From: Microbacterium sp. CBA3102
Lineage (GTDB): Bacteria; Actinomycetota; Actinomycetes; Actinomycetales; Microbacteriaceae
Length of the DNA stretch: 64,000 nt
Reading direction: 5' to 3'
Assembly: GCF_007954505.1 (NCBI RefSeq)
Contig: NZ_CP042412.1
Coordinates: 186,001-250,000, forward strand
In this document: positions 25,795 to 34,028 of the stretch, piece after piece
How positions within the stretch are numbered: the first letter of the stretch is position 1
Layout of the letters: every line of letters starts with the position of its first letter
Notes under the pieces: model-generated
The model's database searches: none
Told to the model about the DNA's origin: nothing
Seen by the model: only the letters and a program-made list of their open reading frames with translations
Position numbers and translations under genes: made by a program

Positions 25795-26769
25795 TCAGCC
25801 GACGAACGCCCAGAAGAGAGCGCCCGCGTAGAGCAGCGCGGTGAGAGAGGTGAGCGCGAGCGCGGTCACCAGCTCCTTCGGCTGCCGGTACGACCAGACG
25901 ATCGCGATGGCGGGGAGACCTGCGAGCAACGCCAGCAGCGAGATCCACGCGATCGGGAACAGCAGCGCCAGGACGGCCGCGATGCCGAACGGCACCAGGA
26001 CGAACAGCGTGAACAGCACCTGGGTCGCCCGGCGCCCGATCAGCACGGTGAGCGTGCGCTTGCCGACCTCGCGGTCCTGATCGATGTCTCTCAGGTTGTT
26101 GGCCAGCAGGACGGCGCATGCGAACAGGCCGGCGGCGATCGCCCCGAGCCAGGCCTGCTGCGGCAGGTCGAACACCTGCACCCACGTGGTGCCGAGCGTC
26201 GCCACGAGCCCGAAGAACACGAACACGAAGACCTCGCCCAGGCCGTAGTAGCCGTAGGGACGCTTGCCCCCGGTGTAGAACCACGCCGCGATGATGCACG
26301 CGGCACCGACGGCGAGCATCCACCACTGCCCCGTGCGGATCACGATCGCCAGCCCGACCGCTGCGGCGAGCGCGAAGAAGCCGAGACCGATGATCAGCAC
26401 GGTGCGGGGCTTCACCCGTCCGGAGGCGGTGAGCCGCGCCGGGCCGACGCGGTGGGTGTCCGTCCCGCGGATGCCGTCGCTGTAGTCGTTCGTGAAGTTC
26501 ACACCGATCTGCAGCAGCACCGCGACGGCGAGGCAGGCGAGCGCGATGACCCAGTGGAACTCGGGACCGGTGCTGCGCGCCGCCCCCGTGCCGATGACCA
26601 CCGGCGCGATCGCGAGCGGCAGCGTGCGCAGCCGTGCAGCCCCGATCCAGTCGGATGCCGTCACCGGCCCCGCTTCGACGACCGGACGCTTCGCCGGGTT
26701 GCCGCTTCTGCGGGTCGGCGTGCGCTGGGCACTCGGGGCCTTCTTCTTGCGCTGGGAGGATGCTGCCAC
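25795..26769 (-). CDS. menA: 1,4-dihydroxy-2-naphthoate polyprenyltransferase
   Basis: 324 residues, nine membrane helices. UbiA-family prenyltransferase that attaches the isoprenoid tail to dihydroxynaphthoate. The first aspartate-rich motif is NFTNDYSDGIRGTD (about 91-104), the second NLRDIDQDREVGKRT (about 205-219). A Lys/Arg-rich N-terminal extension of ~38 residues precedes the first helix. GTG 26769 is 7 bp after TAGGAT. Confidence 0.95.
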   Translation of the reverse strand: MAASSQRKKKAPSAQRTPTRRSGNPAKRPVVEAGPVTASDWIGAARLRTLPLAIAPVVIGTGAARSTGPEFHWVIALACLAVAVLLQIGVNFTNDYSDGIRGTDTHRVGPARLTASGRVKPRTVLIIGLGFFALAAAVGLAIVIRTGQWWMLAVGAACIIAAWFYTGGKRPYGYYGLGEVFVFVFFGLVATLGTTWVQVFDLPQQAWLGAIAAGLFACAVLLANNLRDIDQDREVGKRTLTVLIGRRATQVLFTLFVLVPFGIAAVLALLFPIAWISLLALLAGLPAIAIVWSYRQPKELVTALALTSLTALLYAGALFWAFVG

Positions 26770-26776
26770 GCAGGGA

Positions 26777-26782
26777 ATCCTA
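26777..26782 (-). promoter_or_regulatory. Leaderless -10 box of menA
   Basis: TAGGAT on the minus strand 7 bp before GTG 26769. Confidence 0.55.
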
Positions 26783-26820
26783 CTGGCCGGGGCGATGCGC
26801 GGCCTGCGCGTGCGGAGGGA

Positions 26821-27111
26821 TCAGGCGTTCGGATTGCTGTCCTTGCCGTCGAGCCACAGGGTGTCGGAGGCGTCCCCGTGGGCGCCGCCCTTGCCCACGT
26901 GCTTGTCACTGATCTGTGGACCCTTCGTGATCACGTGCACGAGCGCCATCGCATGGCCCTGTCCCAGCTGATAGTCCTCTTTGAGCCACGCGACGATGGG
27001 CGCGGCCTTGGTCGTCTGGTCGAAGCCCTTCTCCGTGGCGCGTTCGATGAACTGTCGCGGGGTGAGGCCGGTCTTGGTCTCGATGTTGTCGAGGTATGCC
27101 TGGAAGGACAT
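26821..27111 (-). CDS. DUF4287 protein
   Basis: 96 residues, MSFQAYLDNIETKTG start and KTGLTPRQFIERATEKG core identify DUF4287, a small soluble helical family often fused or adjacent to DUF5655. Role unknown. SD AGGAG lies 5 bp before the ATG. It follows the cupin gene by 18 bp on the same strand and is probably cotranscribed. Confidence 0.85.
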   Translation of the reverse strand: MSFQAYLDNIETKTGLTPRQFIERATEKGFDQTTKAAPIVAWLKEDYQLGQGHAMALVHVITKGPQISDKHVGKGGAHGDASDTLWLDGKDSNPNA

Positions 27112-27129
27112 GGGGTCTCCTACGGTGTG

Positions 27130-27492
27130 TCAGTCCTCGTCGAGGAACGTCTGGATGATGGTGGCGGAGGCGTGGATGCCGATGATCTTGAGAACCCCGT
27201 CACCCGCATTGATGAAGCGGTGCGGGATGAAAGCGGGGCCGGTGGCCGTGTCTCCGGCCTCGGCGACGAACGTCTCCTCGCCCACCGTGATCGAGGCGAC
27301 GCCCTCGATCACGACCCAGGTCTCAGGATAGGGATGCCAGTGCAGCCCCGGCCCCTCGCCCGGTTGATTCTCGACGAAGAAGTACGACACCTCGGCGCCG
27401 TGTTCGACCCCGACGAATCGGCGGCTGCGACCCGAGCCGATGCGGATGTCGGCGCCGGCGACGACCGCCACGGGAAGAGATGTGCTGTTCAT
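27130..27492 (-). CDS. Cupin-domain protein
   Basis: 120-residue single cupin barrel. Metal ligands are visible in GLHWHPYPETWVVIEG (His, His, Glu) and the later FIPHRFINAG (His), the two conserved cupin motifs. Small size and context suggest a ligand-binding or dioxygenase-like stress protein. It is divergent from the DUF5937/ArsR regulator (45 bp between starts) and so may be its target. GAGACT (27499-27504) sits 6 bp before the ATG as a poor -10 box. Confidence 0.88.
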   Translation of the reverse strand: MNSTSLPVAVVAGADIRIGSGRSRRFVGVEHGAEVSYFFVENQPGEGPGLHWHPYPETWVVIEGVASITVGEETFVAEAGDTATGPAFIPHRFINAGDGVLKIIGIHASATIIQTFLDED

Positions 27493-27525
27493 GATCCCAG
27501 TCTCGACAGCGAAGGACTCACCCCC

Positions 27526-27531
27526 TAGAGT
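27526..27531 (+). promoter_or_regulatory. Leaderless -10 box of DUF5937/ArsR regulator
   Basis: TAGAGT 6 bp before GTG 27538. The same 45-bp gap must serve the divergent cupin gene. Confidence 0.55.
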
Positions 27532-27537
27532 TTCGAT

Positions 27538-28563
27538 GTGCATCGAAACTCCGGTCCGATCGAGGGCATTGAGCATCCCGATCATCGGGTCGAGTTCCAC
27601 CTCACCCCCGGCGACGTCGAGGCGGTGCGGTTCGGCATCTCGCCCGGTCACGAATTGGCTCACGCGGTACGTGTGCTGCGGCGTCCGGCCGCGCATCCGC
27701 TGCAGTGGGGATGGCTGCGGGCCGTTCGCGATCGTCTTCCGCGCGACGACTTCGCCCTGCTCACCACCGTGATCGGAGATGACGGCTACCTGCCCGACTT
27801 CCTGACCACCGCTCCACGGTGGGATCTGACGCCCGAGGTCGAGCTCGAGGAGCTGCGCGGCGCACCGCTCGAGCCGATGCGCGTCGACTTCGGGAAGATG
27901 GTGGTGCGTTCGACCGGCGCTCGACGACAGGCGCTGCGCGAGATGCAGGATCACCCCGAGCGCGCCCGCGGCCTCATCGCGGACGCCTGCGCCGCCGTCT
28001 GGGACGCGGCGCTCGCCCCGGTGTGGCCGCAGCTCGAACGCCTGCTGCGCGCCGACATCGCCGTCCGCACGCGCGCGATCGCGAGCACGGGCATCGCGGG
28101 GATGGCCGGCGACCTGCACCCTCAGGTGACCTGGGGTGCAGGTGCCGTCCGCGTCTCCCTCCGCCGTCACAGCGAGCAGGTCGACTGCCGGGGAAGCGGT
28201 CTCGTCCTGGTCCCCTCGGTCATGTCGTCGTGGGGGTGCATGGTGCTCACCGAGCCTCCCGCGCAACCCACCCTGTTCTACCCCGCCCGAGGCGTCACGG
28301 CCGGCTGGGCGCGGGACGCGACCGACATCGCCGATGCCCTCGGCGCGCTGCTGGGGCCGGCCCGCGCCGGCATCCTGCTTCGGGCCGGCACCGCGCGCAC
28401 CACCTCGCAGGTCGCCCAGGAGGCCGACGTTGCGATCTCCACCGCCTCGCATCACCTCGCCGTGCTCCGAGGCGCCGGCCTGATCGCCAGCGAACGCGAT
28501 GGCGCCAGGATGCAGCACCTGCGCACCCCGCTCGGCGAGGCGATGGTGGGCGCCGTGCTCTGA
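27538..28563 (+). CDS. DUF5937 and ArsR-type HTH transcriptional regulator
   Basis: 341 residues: N-terminal DUF5937 effector-like domain (VEFHLTPGDVEAVRFGISPGHEL onward) and a C-terminal winged helix (about 275-341; TSQVAQEADVAISTASHHLAVLRGAGLI) of the ArsR group. It probably controls itself and the divergent cupin operon. GTG 27538 is 6 bp after TAGAGT, so the mRNA is leaderless. Converges on the Lrp gene with 9 bp between stops. Ligand unknown. Confidence 0.85.
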   Translation: MHRNSGPIEGIEHPDHRVEFHLTPGDVEAVRFGISPGHELAHAVRVLRRPAAHPLQWGWLRAVRDRLPRDDFALLTTVIGDDGYLPDFLTTAPRWDLTPEVELEELRGAPLEPMRVDFGKMVVRSTGARRQALREMQDHPERARGLIADACAAVWDAALAPVWPQLERLLRADIAVRTRAIASTGIAGMAGDLHPQVTWGAGAVRVSLRRHSEQVDCRGSGLVLVPSVMSSWGCMVLTEPPAQPTLFYPARGVTAGWARDATDIADALGALLGPARAGILLRAGTARTTSQVAQEADVAISTASHHLAVLRGAGLIASERDGARMQHLRTPLGEAMVGAVL

Positions 28564-28572
28564 GTCGCGCGG

Positions 28573-29031
28573 CTACTCGGTCGAGCCCACCGGGATGATC
28601 GGCCGGTGCTCGTAGTAGGTCTGCAGCACCACGGTGGTGCGCGTGCTGACGTTCGCCGCGAGGCGCACGTCCCGCACGAGTTCCTCGAGCGCCCGCGGAG
28701 TCGGGACGCGGACGAACAGCATGTAGCTCGCGTCGCCGGCGATGGAGTGGCAGGCCTCGATCGCGCCGAGGTGCTCGAGCATCTCGGGCGCGTTGTCGGG
28801 CTGAGCCGGATCGAGCGGCGTGATCTCGATGAAGGCGGAGAGCGGCGTGCCCACCTGCTCGGGGTCGAGGATCGCCCGATATCCGGAGATCACGCCGCGC
28901 GTCTCCAGCCTGCGCAGGCGGGACTGCACCGCCGAGACCGAGAGCCCGACGGCATCCGACAGCTGGGAGAGCGTGGCACGCCCGTCGCGGGAGATCGCGG
29001 TCAGGATCGCGCGGTCGACAGAGTCATCCAT
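28573..29031 (-). CDS. Lrp/AsnC-family transcriptional regulator
   Basis: 152 residues: HTH about 5-50 (ATLSQLSDAVGLSVSAVQSRLRRLETRGVI) and the RAM ligand domain (about 65-145), which binds amino acids. Lrp regulators usually act on divergent genes; here that is the DUF6421 operon 72 bp away, with a dyad in between. ATG 29031 is 7 bp after TAATCT. Confidence 0.94.
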   Translation of the reverse strand: MDDSVDRAILTAISRDGRATLSQLSDAVGLSVSAVQSRLRRLETRGVISGYRAILDPEQVGTPLSAFIEITPLDPAQPDNAPEMLEHLGAIEACHSIAGDASYMLFVRVPTPRALEELVRDVRLAANVSTRTTVVLQTYYEHRPIIPVGSTE

Positions 29032-29038
29032 GGCTGTA

Positions 29039-29044
29039 AGATTA
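29039..29044 (-). promoter_or_regulatory. Leaderless -10 box of Lrp regulator
   Basis: TAATCT on the minus strand 7 bp before ATG 29031. Confidence 0.5.
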
Positions 29045-29051
29045 TCGTCAG

Positions 29052-29072
29052 GATTCCGTTTATGCAGGAATC
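29052..29072. promoter_or_regulatory. Probable Lrp operator
   Basis: Perfect dyad GATTCC-N9-GGAATC midway between the divergent lrp-like and DUF6421 genes; it overlaps the space where the -35 regions would lie. Confidence 0.5.
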
Positions 29073-29103
29073 TTTCCGTCTAAATCTCTGATCGGAGGTC
29101 CCG

Positions 29104-30543
29104 ATGTCCCTTCTTTCCGCCAACAGTTCCGCTGTTCAGGCCATCGTCGGCGAACCCGAGGTCGTCGAGGACGCAGCGATCGCCGAGCAGTCCGCCGCCT
29201 GGGCGCAGCTCAAGGACGCCGCGATCGCGATTCGCGAGATGCAGATCAAGGACGGCTCGATCCCCGACGCCGCGCACCACGCCGCAGCCCGCGAGCTCGT
29301 CGGCGCGATCACCGGCGCGATCCGCGCACTCGCCCCCGCCTTCCCGCATGACGCCGAGTACCTCGCCGCATCGGTGGTCGACTTCGACCGGTGGGCATCG
29401 GAGGACTTCGGCGTGCCGGACTTCCTCGACTCGCTCGTGGCCTTCCAGCCGCAGCAGCACCGAGTCGACGGCATCCGCCACCTCGTCGTGTTCCCGATGT
29501 ACACCCAGAACGGTTCGAGCGACCGCCTGGTCGAGGCTCTGATCGTCGAGACCATCTGGCCTGAGTTCATCGCCGCTCTCGAGGCCGGCGACTACGGCAA
29601 CAAGCTGTTCGTCTCGCTGCGTCTGGTCGATTTCACGCCCGGCTACGACACCAACTCGGCCGTGCTGTTCCCCGAGACCGTCGCGATGCGCGAGATCCCG
29701 ACCTTCACGTGGGGCGCGATCTTCCAGGACCGTGAGGCCGCCCGCTACCGTCGCGTCACCCGTGCCGCGGCCGAGATCACCAACCTCGAGCTGCCGGAGC
29801 GCGCGGCCGCGATGCTCGACGACCAGCAGGTGGCGGAGAAGACCTTCGTCATGTGGGACATCATCCACGACCGCACGCACATGCGCGGGGATCTGCCGTT
29901 CGACCCGTTCATGATCAAGCAGCGGATGCCGTTCTTCCTCTATTCGCTGGAGGAGATGCGCTGCGACATGACGGCGTTCCGCGAGTCCGTGAAGATCGAG
30001 CGCGCGCTCGCAGCCCGCATCGCCGCCGGCGAGGAACTCACCGAGACCGAGCAGGAGATGCACGACTACGCGCACCTCGTGCAGTACGCGGTGATCTTCG
30101 ACCGCATCTTCCGGTTCGCCATCACGGGCACCCGCACCCGCAACTACGACGCGGTCGGCGGCCAGCTGCTGTTCGCCTGGCTGCACCAGCGCGGTGTGCT
30201 GCACTGGACCGACACCGCCCTCGCGTTCGACTGGGACAACGTGCCCGACGCCGTGGTCGCTCTGGGAGACGCGATCGACGACCTGTACTGGCACTCGATC
30301 GACCGCCCGAAGGTCGCGCACTGGCTCGCCGCGTACGAGCTCGTCCGCGGCACGCTGACCCCGCACCCCGCCTCGCAGTGGGCGCGCGGTCTGTCGGACG
30401 AGATCCTCGCCGGCGCACCGAGGGGCTATACGGACGCGGTGATGGACGACGAGTTCCCGCTGTCGATGTTCTTCGAGACCCTCCACAAGAAGATGAAGCC
30501 GGTCATCGAATCGACCGTCGGCATCCGCGGCACGGACGACTGA
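29104..30543 (+). CDS. DUF6421 family protein
   Basis: 479 residues, soluble. Recognised as the DUF6421 family of Microbacteriaceae and relatives; function unknown. A striking conserved stretch is DIIHDRTHMRGDLPFDPFM with several His/Asp that could bind a metal (about 257-275), and a second His in DYAHLVQYAVIFDR. The ATG has GAGGT upstream. Divergent Lrp gene suggests amino-acid-responsive control. The following SDR is on the same strand after a strong hairpin. Confidence 0.82.
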   Translation: MSLLSANSSAVQAIVGEPEVVEDAAIAEQSAAWAQLKDAAIAIREMQIKDGSIPDAAHHAAARELVGAITGAIRALAPAFPHDAEYLAASVVDFDRWASEDFGVPDFLDSLVAFQPQQHRVDGIRHLVVFPMYTQNGSSDRLVEALIVETIWPEFIAALEAGDYGNKLFVSLRLVDFTPGYDTNSAVLFPETVAMREIPTFTWGAIFQDREAARYRRVTRAAAEITNLELPERAAAMLDDQQVAEKTFVMWDIIHDRTHMRGDLPFDPFMIKQRMPFFLYSLEEMRCDMTAFRESVKIERALAARIAAGEELTETEQEMHDYAHLVQYAVIFDRIFRFAITGTRTRNYDAVGGQLLFAWLHQRGVLHWTDTALAFDWDNVPDAVVALGDAIDDLYWHSIDRPKVAHWLAAYELVRGTLTPHPASQWARGLSDEILAGAPRGYTDAVMDDEFPLSMFFETLHKKMKPVIESTVGIRGTDD

Positions 30544-30595
30544 TGACCACGCGCGCATCGCGCGCGTTCCGAGTGTGACGCTGGGGCGCACCGCG

Positions 30596-30644
30596 CTGCG
30601 GCCGGAACCTGTTCTGCGAATTCTTCCGCGGGTTCCGGCCGCAG
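30596..30644 (+). terminator. Large perfect hairpin between DUF6421 and SDR
   Basis: CTGCGGCCGGAACC (30596-30609) pairs perfectly with GGTTCCGGCCGCAG (30631-30644), 21-nt loop. No U-tract follows. It could be a GC-type terminator, an attenuator for the SDR gene 30 bp downstream, or a repeat. Confidence 0.55.
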
Positions 30645-30674
30645 AAGCCCCTCCGACGCGGAAGAGTGGGAGAC

Positions 30675-31334
30675 ATGGCTGAACAGACGGATTCGAGACT
30701 CTCCGGCCGCAGGGTCGTGCTGGCGGGAGCGACCAGCACTGCGGGTCTCGCGGTCGCGCGTGCCCTGCACGGAGCCGGTGCGCACGTCATCGCCACCGGT
30801 CGCTCCGCCGACAGACTGCAGGAGCTCGCCGATGCCGGCGCCGAGGTCGTGGTCGCCGATGCGACCTCCCTCGCGGAGATGGCCGCACTCGCCTCCCGGT
30901 CGGGAGCCGTCGACGCGGTGATCCCGCTGGTGGGCGGCTGGCGCGGCGGCGGCGGCCTCGCCGGGCAGTCGGACGAGGACTTCGCCGCATTGCTGCCCGC
31001 CCTCGAATCCGTGCGCGCCACGAGCCGGGCTTTCGACGCCGCGCTGCGCGCCTCCGAGGCCGGACGATTCGCGATCGTGTCGTCGACCGCCGTCGCACGA
31101 CCCCTCGCCGGCGGAGCGAACTACGCCTCCGTCAAGGCCGCCAGTGAGGCCTGGGCGCGGGCGGTTGCTCAGGGGTACGCCAAGGCCGCGCGGGAAGCCG
31201 GGGTACCGTTGCGCACCGCCTCCGTCGTGCTCCGCGCCAAGGCTCTCGACCCCGAGGCTCTCGCAACCCGGATCCTCTCGCTGTGGGACGCCGACGCCGC
31301 CGACCTCAACGACCGGGTGTTCGACCTGGAGTGA
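30675..31334 (+). CDS. SDR-family NAD(P)-dependent oxidoreductase
   Basis: 219 residues. Rossmann GATSTAG near residues 18-24 and catalytic Tyr-x-x-x-Lys in NYASVKAASE. Short for an SDR and lacking parts of the substrate loop. Start: ATG 30675 with GGGAG 4 bp upstream is preferred over GTG 30666. It follows DUF6421, an order common in relatives, implying a shared role. Substrate unknown. Confidence 0.85.
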   Translation: MAEQTDSRLSGRRVVLAGATSTAGLAVARALHGAGAHVIATGRSADRLQELADAGAEVVVADATSLAEMAALASRSGAVDAVIPLVGGWRGGGGLAGQSDEDFAALLPALESVRATSRAFDAALRASEAGRFAIVSSTAVARPLAGGANYASVKAASEAWARAVAQGYAKAAREAGVPLRTASVVLRAKALDPEALATRILSLWDADAADLNDRVFDLE

Positions 31335-31358
31335 GTCCGGACGGGATCCCCGCCGCGC

Positions 31359-32822
31359 TCAGCGGGCTTCCGGCGGTATGCCCGGTACGACGGGCGGGGC
31401 CTCCACGTGCCGGACCTCGGCGTGCTCTTCCGGCTCTTCTCCCCCGCTCGCGTCCGGGCTGTGCGGCGCCGACCCCTCGGCGTCTCCCTCGGGCGTCGGG
31501 ATGTCCTGCTCCGGCGCCTGCGCATAGAGCTCGGTGAGCTTGCGGTACGAGCGGGTGAAGAAGGCGAGCGTCGCGGCCACCACCATGATCAATCCCGCGA
31601 AGAGGCAGATGAGGGCGATGCCCCGGGCCTCGCCCTCGCCGAGCAGCCACCCCCACTGCTGCTGCCCCTCGGCGGTGTTCATGTACGGGATGATCAGGAA
31701 CTCCGCGATCGGGGCGATCAGGAACGCGGTGATCGGCGCCGCCGCCGCTTCCATCGCCGCCGCGACCCCGAACACCCGCCCCTGTCGCTCGAACGGGACG
31801 ACCTTCTGGATCACGGTCTGCTCCGCGGCCTCGACCGGCGGCACCAGTGCCATGTACACCCACATGCCGACCACGTACAGCGGCCACCACTCGCGCAGCA
31901 TGAACACCGAGCCCAGCAGCCCCATCGCGATGACCACGAGCAGCATCGTGCGCATCGGCTTGGGGCCGAGGCCGAACTTCGCCACGAGCGCACCACCGAT
32001 CAAGAAGCCGGTCGACGCGAACGCCAAGGCGAAGCCCCAGGTCTGCGCGTCGAACAGGGTCAGCCCGTACGGATCCATCAGCGCCATGTAGACGCCGCCG
32101 ATGAGGTTGTTGAACGTGGAGAAGATGATGAGCGCGAACAGCCCGGGAGCGAGGCGGATCACCTTCACACTGCCGCGGAAGTCGAGAGCGCTCGACGCCT
32201 CGGGGTCGGGCTTCGGCGTCCCCTCGGGGATGCGGATGAAGAGCAGGTGCGCGAAGGTGAGCGCCATCGCAGCGATCGCGATCGCGAGGGTCCAGCCCAT
32301 GCCGAGGAACCCGATCGAGAGCCCCGAGAACACGCTGGTGACCAGGAAGGCGATGCCCTGCACGGTTCCCACGAGGCCGTTGGCGTTCGCGCGGCGGTCT
32401 TCGGGGATGAGCAGGGTGACGGTGGTCGAGAGGGCGATGTTGCGCAGCTGCTCGATCACCCCGCCGAACAGGATCACGCCGGAGAACAGCCAGAACCACG
32501 GGCCGCCCAGATCGAGGAGCGCTGCTTCGGGCTGCCAGAGATACAGAGCGCCGGCGACCAGGAAGGCGGCCGCCGAGATGACGCTCGAGATGACCATGAC
32601 CGTGTGCTTGCGGTTGCGGTCGACGATGGTGCCGAACGCCATCGCGAAGAACGCGATGAAGAGCATGTACGCACCGCCGATGATGCCCGTGGCCAGCACG
32701 GACTGCGTCTCGATGTAGACCCAGAACGTGAGCGCGAACCAGAGGAAGCTCGTCGTCACGTTCGCAATGAGCGTGTTGACGAGGACGTTGCCGAAAGCCC
32801 TCTTGGCTGCGGTGCGCTCCAT
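31359..32822 (-). CDS. MFS transporter
   Basis: 487 residues with 12 membrane helices; the loop between helices 2 and 3 (GTIVDRNRKHTV) has the MFS motif. An acidic, Pro-rich cytoplasmic C-tail of ~60 residues is added. Resembles MFS_3/MefA-like exporters; substrate unknown. ATG 32822 is 7 bp after TACCCT. Divergent from the threonine-aldolase-like gene. Confidence 0.9.
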   Translation of the reverse strand: MERTAAKRAFGNVLVNTLIANVTTSFLWFALTFWVYIETQSVLATGIIGGAYMLFIAFFAMAFGTIVDRNRKHTVMVISSVISAAAFLVAGALYLWQPEAALLDLGGPWFWLFSGVILFGGVIEQLRNIALSTTVTLLIPEDRRANANGLVGTVQGIAFLVTSVFSGLSIGFLGMGWTLAIAIAAMALTFAHLLFIRIPEGTPKPDPEASSALDFRGSVKVIRLAPGLFALIIFSTFNNLIGGVYMALMDPYGLTLFDAQTWGFALAFASTGFLIGGALVAKFGLGPKPMRTMLLVVIAMGLLGSVFMLREWWPLYVVGMWVYMALVPPVEAAEQTVIQKVVPFERQGRVFGVAAAMEAAAAPITAFLIAPIAEFLIIPYMNTAEGQQQWGWLLGEGEARGIALICLFAGLIMVVAATLAFFTRSYRKLTELYAQAPEQDIPTPEGDAEGSAPHSPDASGGEEPEEHAEVRHVEAPPVVPGIPPEAR

Positions 32823-32829
32823 GGGTTAG

Positions 32830-32835
32830 AGGGTA
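32830..32835 (-). promoter_or_regulatory. Leaderless -10 box of MFS transporter
   Basis: TACCCT on the minus strand 7 bp before ATG 32822. Confidence 0.55.
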
Positions 32836-32865
32836 GGGCGGGGCGGGGACATCCGGTAGGGCGAT

Positions 32866-32871
32866 TAGGCT
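32866..32871 (+). promoter_or_regulatory. Leaderless -10 box of threonine aldolase gene
   Basis: TAGGCT 6 bp before GTG 32878, identical in sequence and spacing to the menF box. Confidence 0.6.
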
Positions 32872-32877
32872 TGAGCG

Positions 32878-33945
32878 GTGAGCATCCAGCATGATCCCGC
32901 GATCCGCGGCTTCGCCAGTGACAACTACTCCGGCATCCACCCCGACGTCCTCGCGGCGATCGCCGCGGCGAACGGCGGTCACCAGAGCGCCTACGGCGAG
33001 GATGCGTACACCGCCCGCCTGCAGGAGGTCTTCCAGGCGCACTTCGGCGACGGCGTGGAGGCGTTCCCCGTGTTCAACGGCACGGGTGCGAACGTGACCG
33101 GCCTGCAGTCCATGCTCCCCCGGTGGGGCGCCGTGATCGCGGCGTCGACCGCGCACATCAACGTCGACGAGGCTGCCGCCCCGGAGAAGATCGGCGGCTT
33201 CAAGCTGCTGACGGTTCCCACCGACGACGGCAAGCTCACCACCGAGCTGATCGACCGCGAGGCCTGGGGCTGGGGCGACGAGCACCGGGCGCAGCCTCTG
33301 GTGGTCTCGATCACGCAGAGCACTGAGCTGGGCACCCTGTACACCGCAGAAGAGATCCGCACGATCGCCGATCACGTGCACGAGCGCGGCATGAAGCTGC
33401 ACCTCGACGGCGCCCGCATCTCCAACGCCGCCGCCGCCCTCGACCTGCCCCTGCGTGCTTTCACCCGGGACGTCGGCGTCGACGTGCTCACGTTCGGCGG
33501 CACCAAGAACGGTGCGATGCTCGGCGAGGCGATCGTGGTGCTGAACCCCGACGCCGCCGAAGGCCTCAGATTCTCGCGCAAGTTCAACATGCAGCTGTCG
33601 TCGAAGATGCGCTTCGTCTCGGCCCAGCTGATCGCGCTGCTCGAAGGCGACCTCTGGCTGCGCAACGCTCAGCACGCCAACGCCATGGCGGCCCGTCTGC
33701 GCTCCGAGATCGAGGCCGGCATCGCCGAAGGATCCATCCACGGCGTCGGCTTCACGCAGCCGACCCAGTCGAACGGCGTGTTCGCGACGCTGCCCGACGG
33801 CGTCGCCGACCAGCTCCGGGACTCGTTCCGTTTCTACGACTGGGATGCCGCCCGCAAGGAAGTCCGCTGGATGTGCGGCTTCGACACCGAGGAGGCCGAC
33901 GTCGACGCGTTCGTCGCCGAGCTCTCCCGTCTCACGCGGCGCTGA
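32878..33945 (+). CDS. Threonine-aldolase-family PLP enzyme
   Basis: 355-residue fold-type I PLP enzyme of the beta-eliminating lyase group (low-specificity L-threonine aldolase). It cleaves threonine or allo-threonine to glycine and acetaldehyde. DNYSGIHPDVLAAI opens the protein, LHLDGARISNAAAAL holds the cofactor Asp and TFGGTKNGAMLGEA the Schiff-base Lys. Complete. The substrate range cannot be read from sequence. Confidence 0.92.
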   Translation: MSIQHDPAIRGFASDNYSGIHPDVLAAIAAANGGHQSAYGEDAYTARLQEVFQAHFGDGVEAFPVFNGTGANVTGLQSMLPRWGAVIAASTAHINVDEAAAPEKIGGFKLLTVPTDDGKLTTELIDREAWGWGDEHRAQPLVVSITQSTELGTLYTAEEIRTIADHVHERGMKLHLDGARISNAAAALDLPLRAFTRDVGVDVLTFGGTKNGAMLGEAIVVLNPDAAEGLRFSRKFNMQLSSKMRFVSAQLIALLEGDLWLRNAQHANAMAARLRSEIEAGIAEGSIHGVGFTQPTQSNGVFATLPDGVADQLRDSFRFYDWDAARKEVRWMCGFDTEEADVDAFVAELSRLTRR

Positions 33946-34028
33946 CCCGGGGCCGACCTCGGCGCGGTGCTCCTGGAACGGGCGCGCACCCCGAGGGATG
34001 CGCGCCCGCCCGTCCGCTTCCGTCCGCG

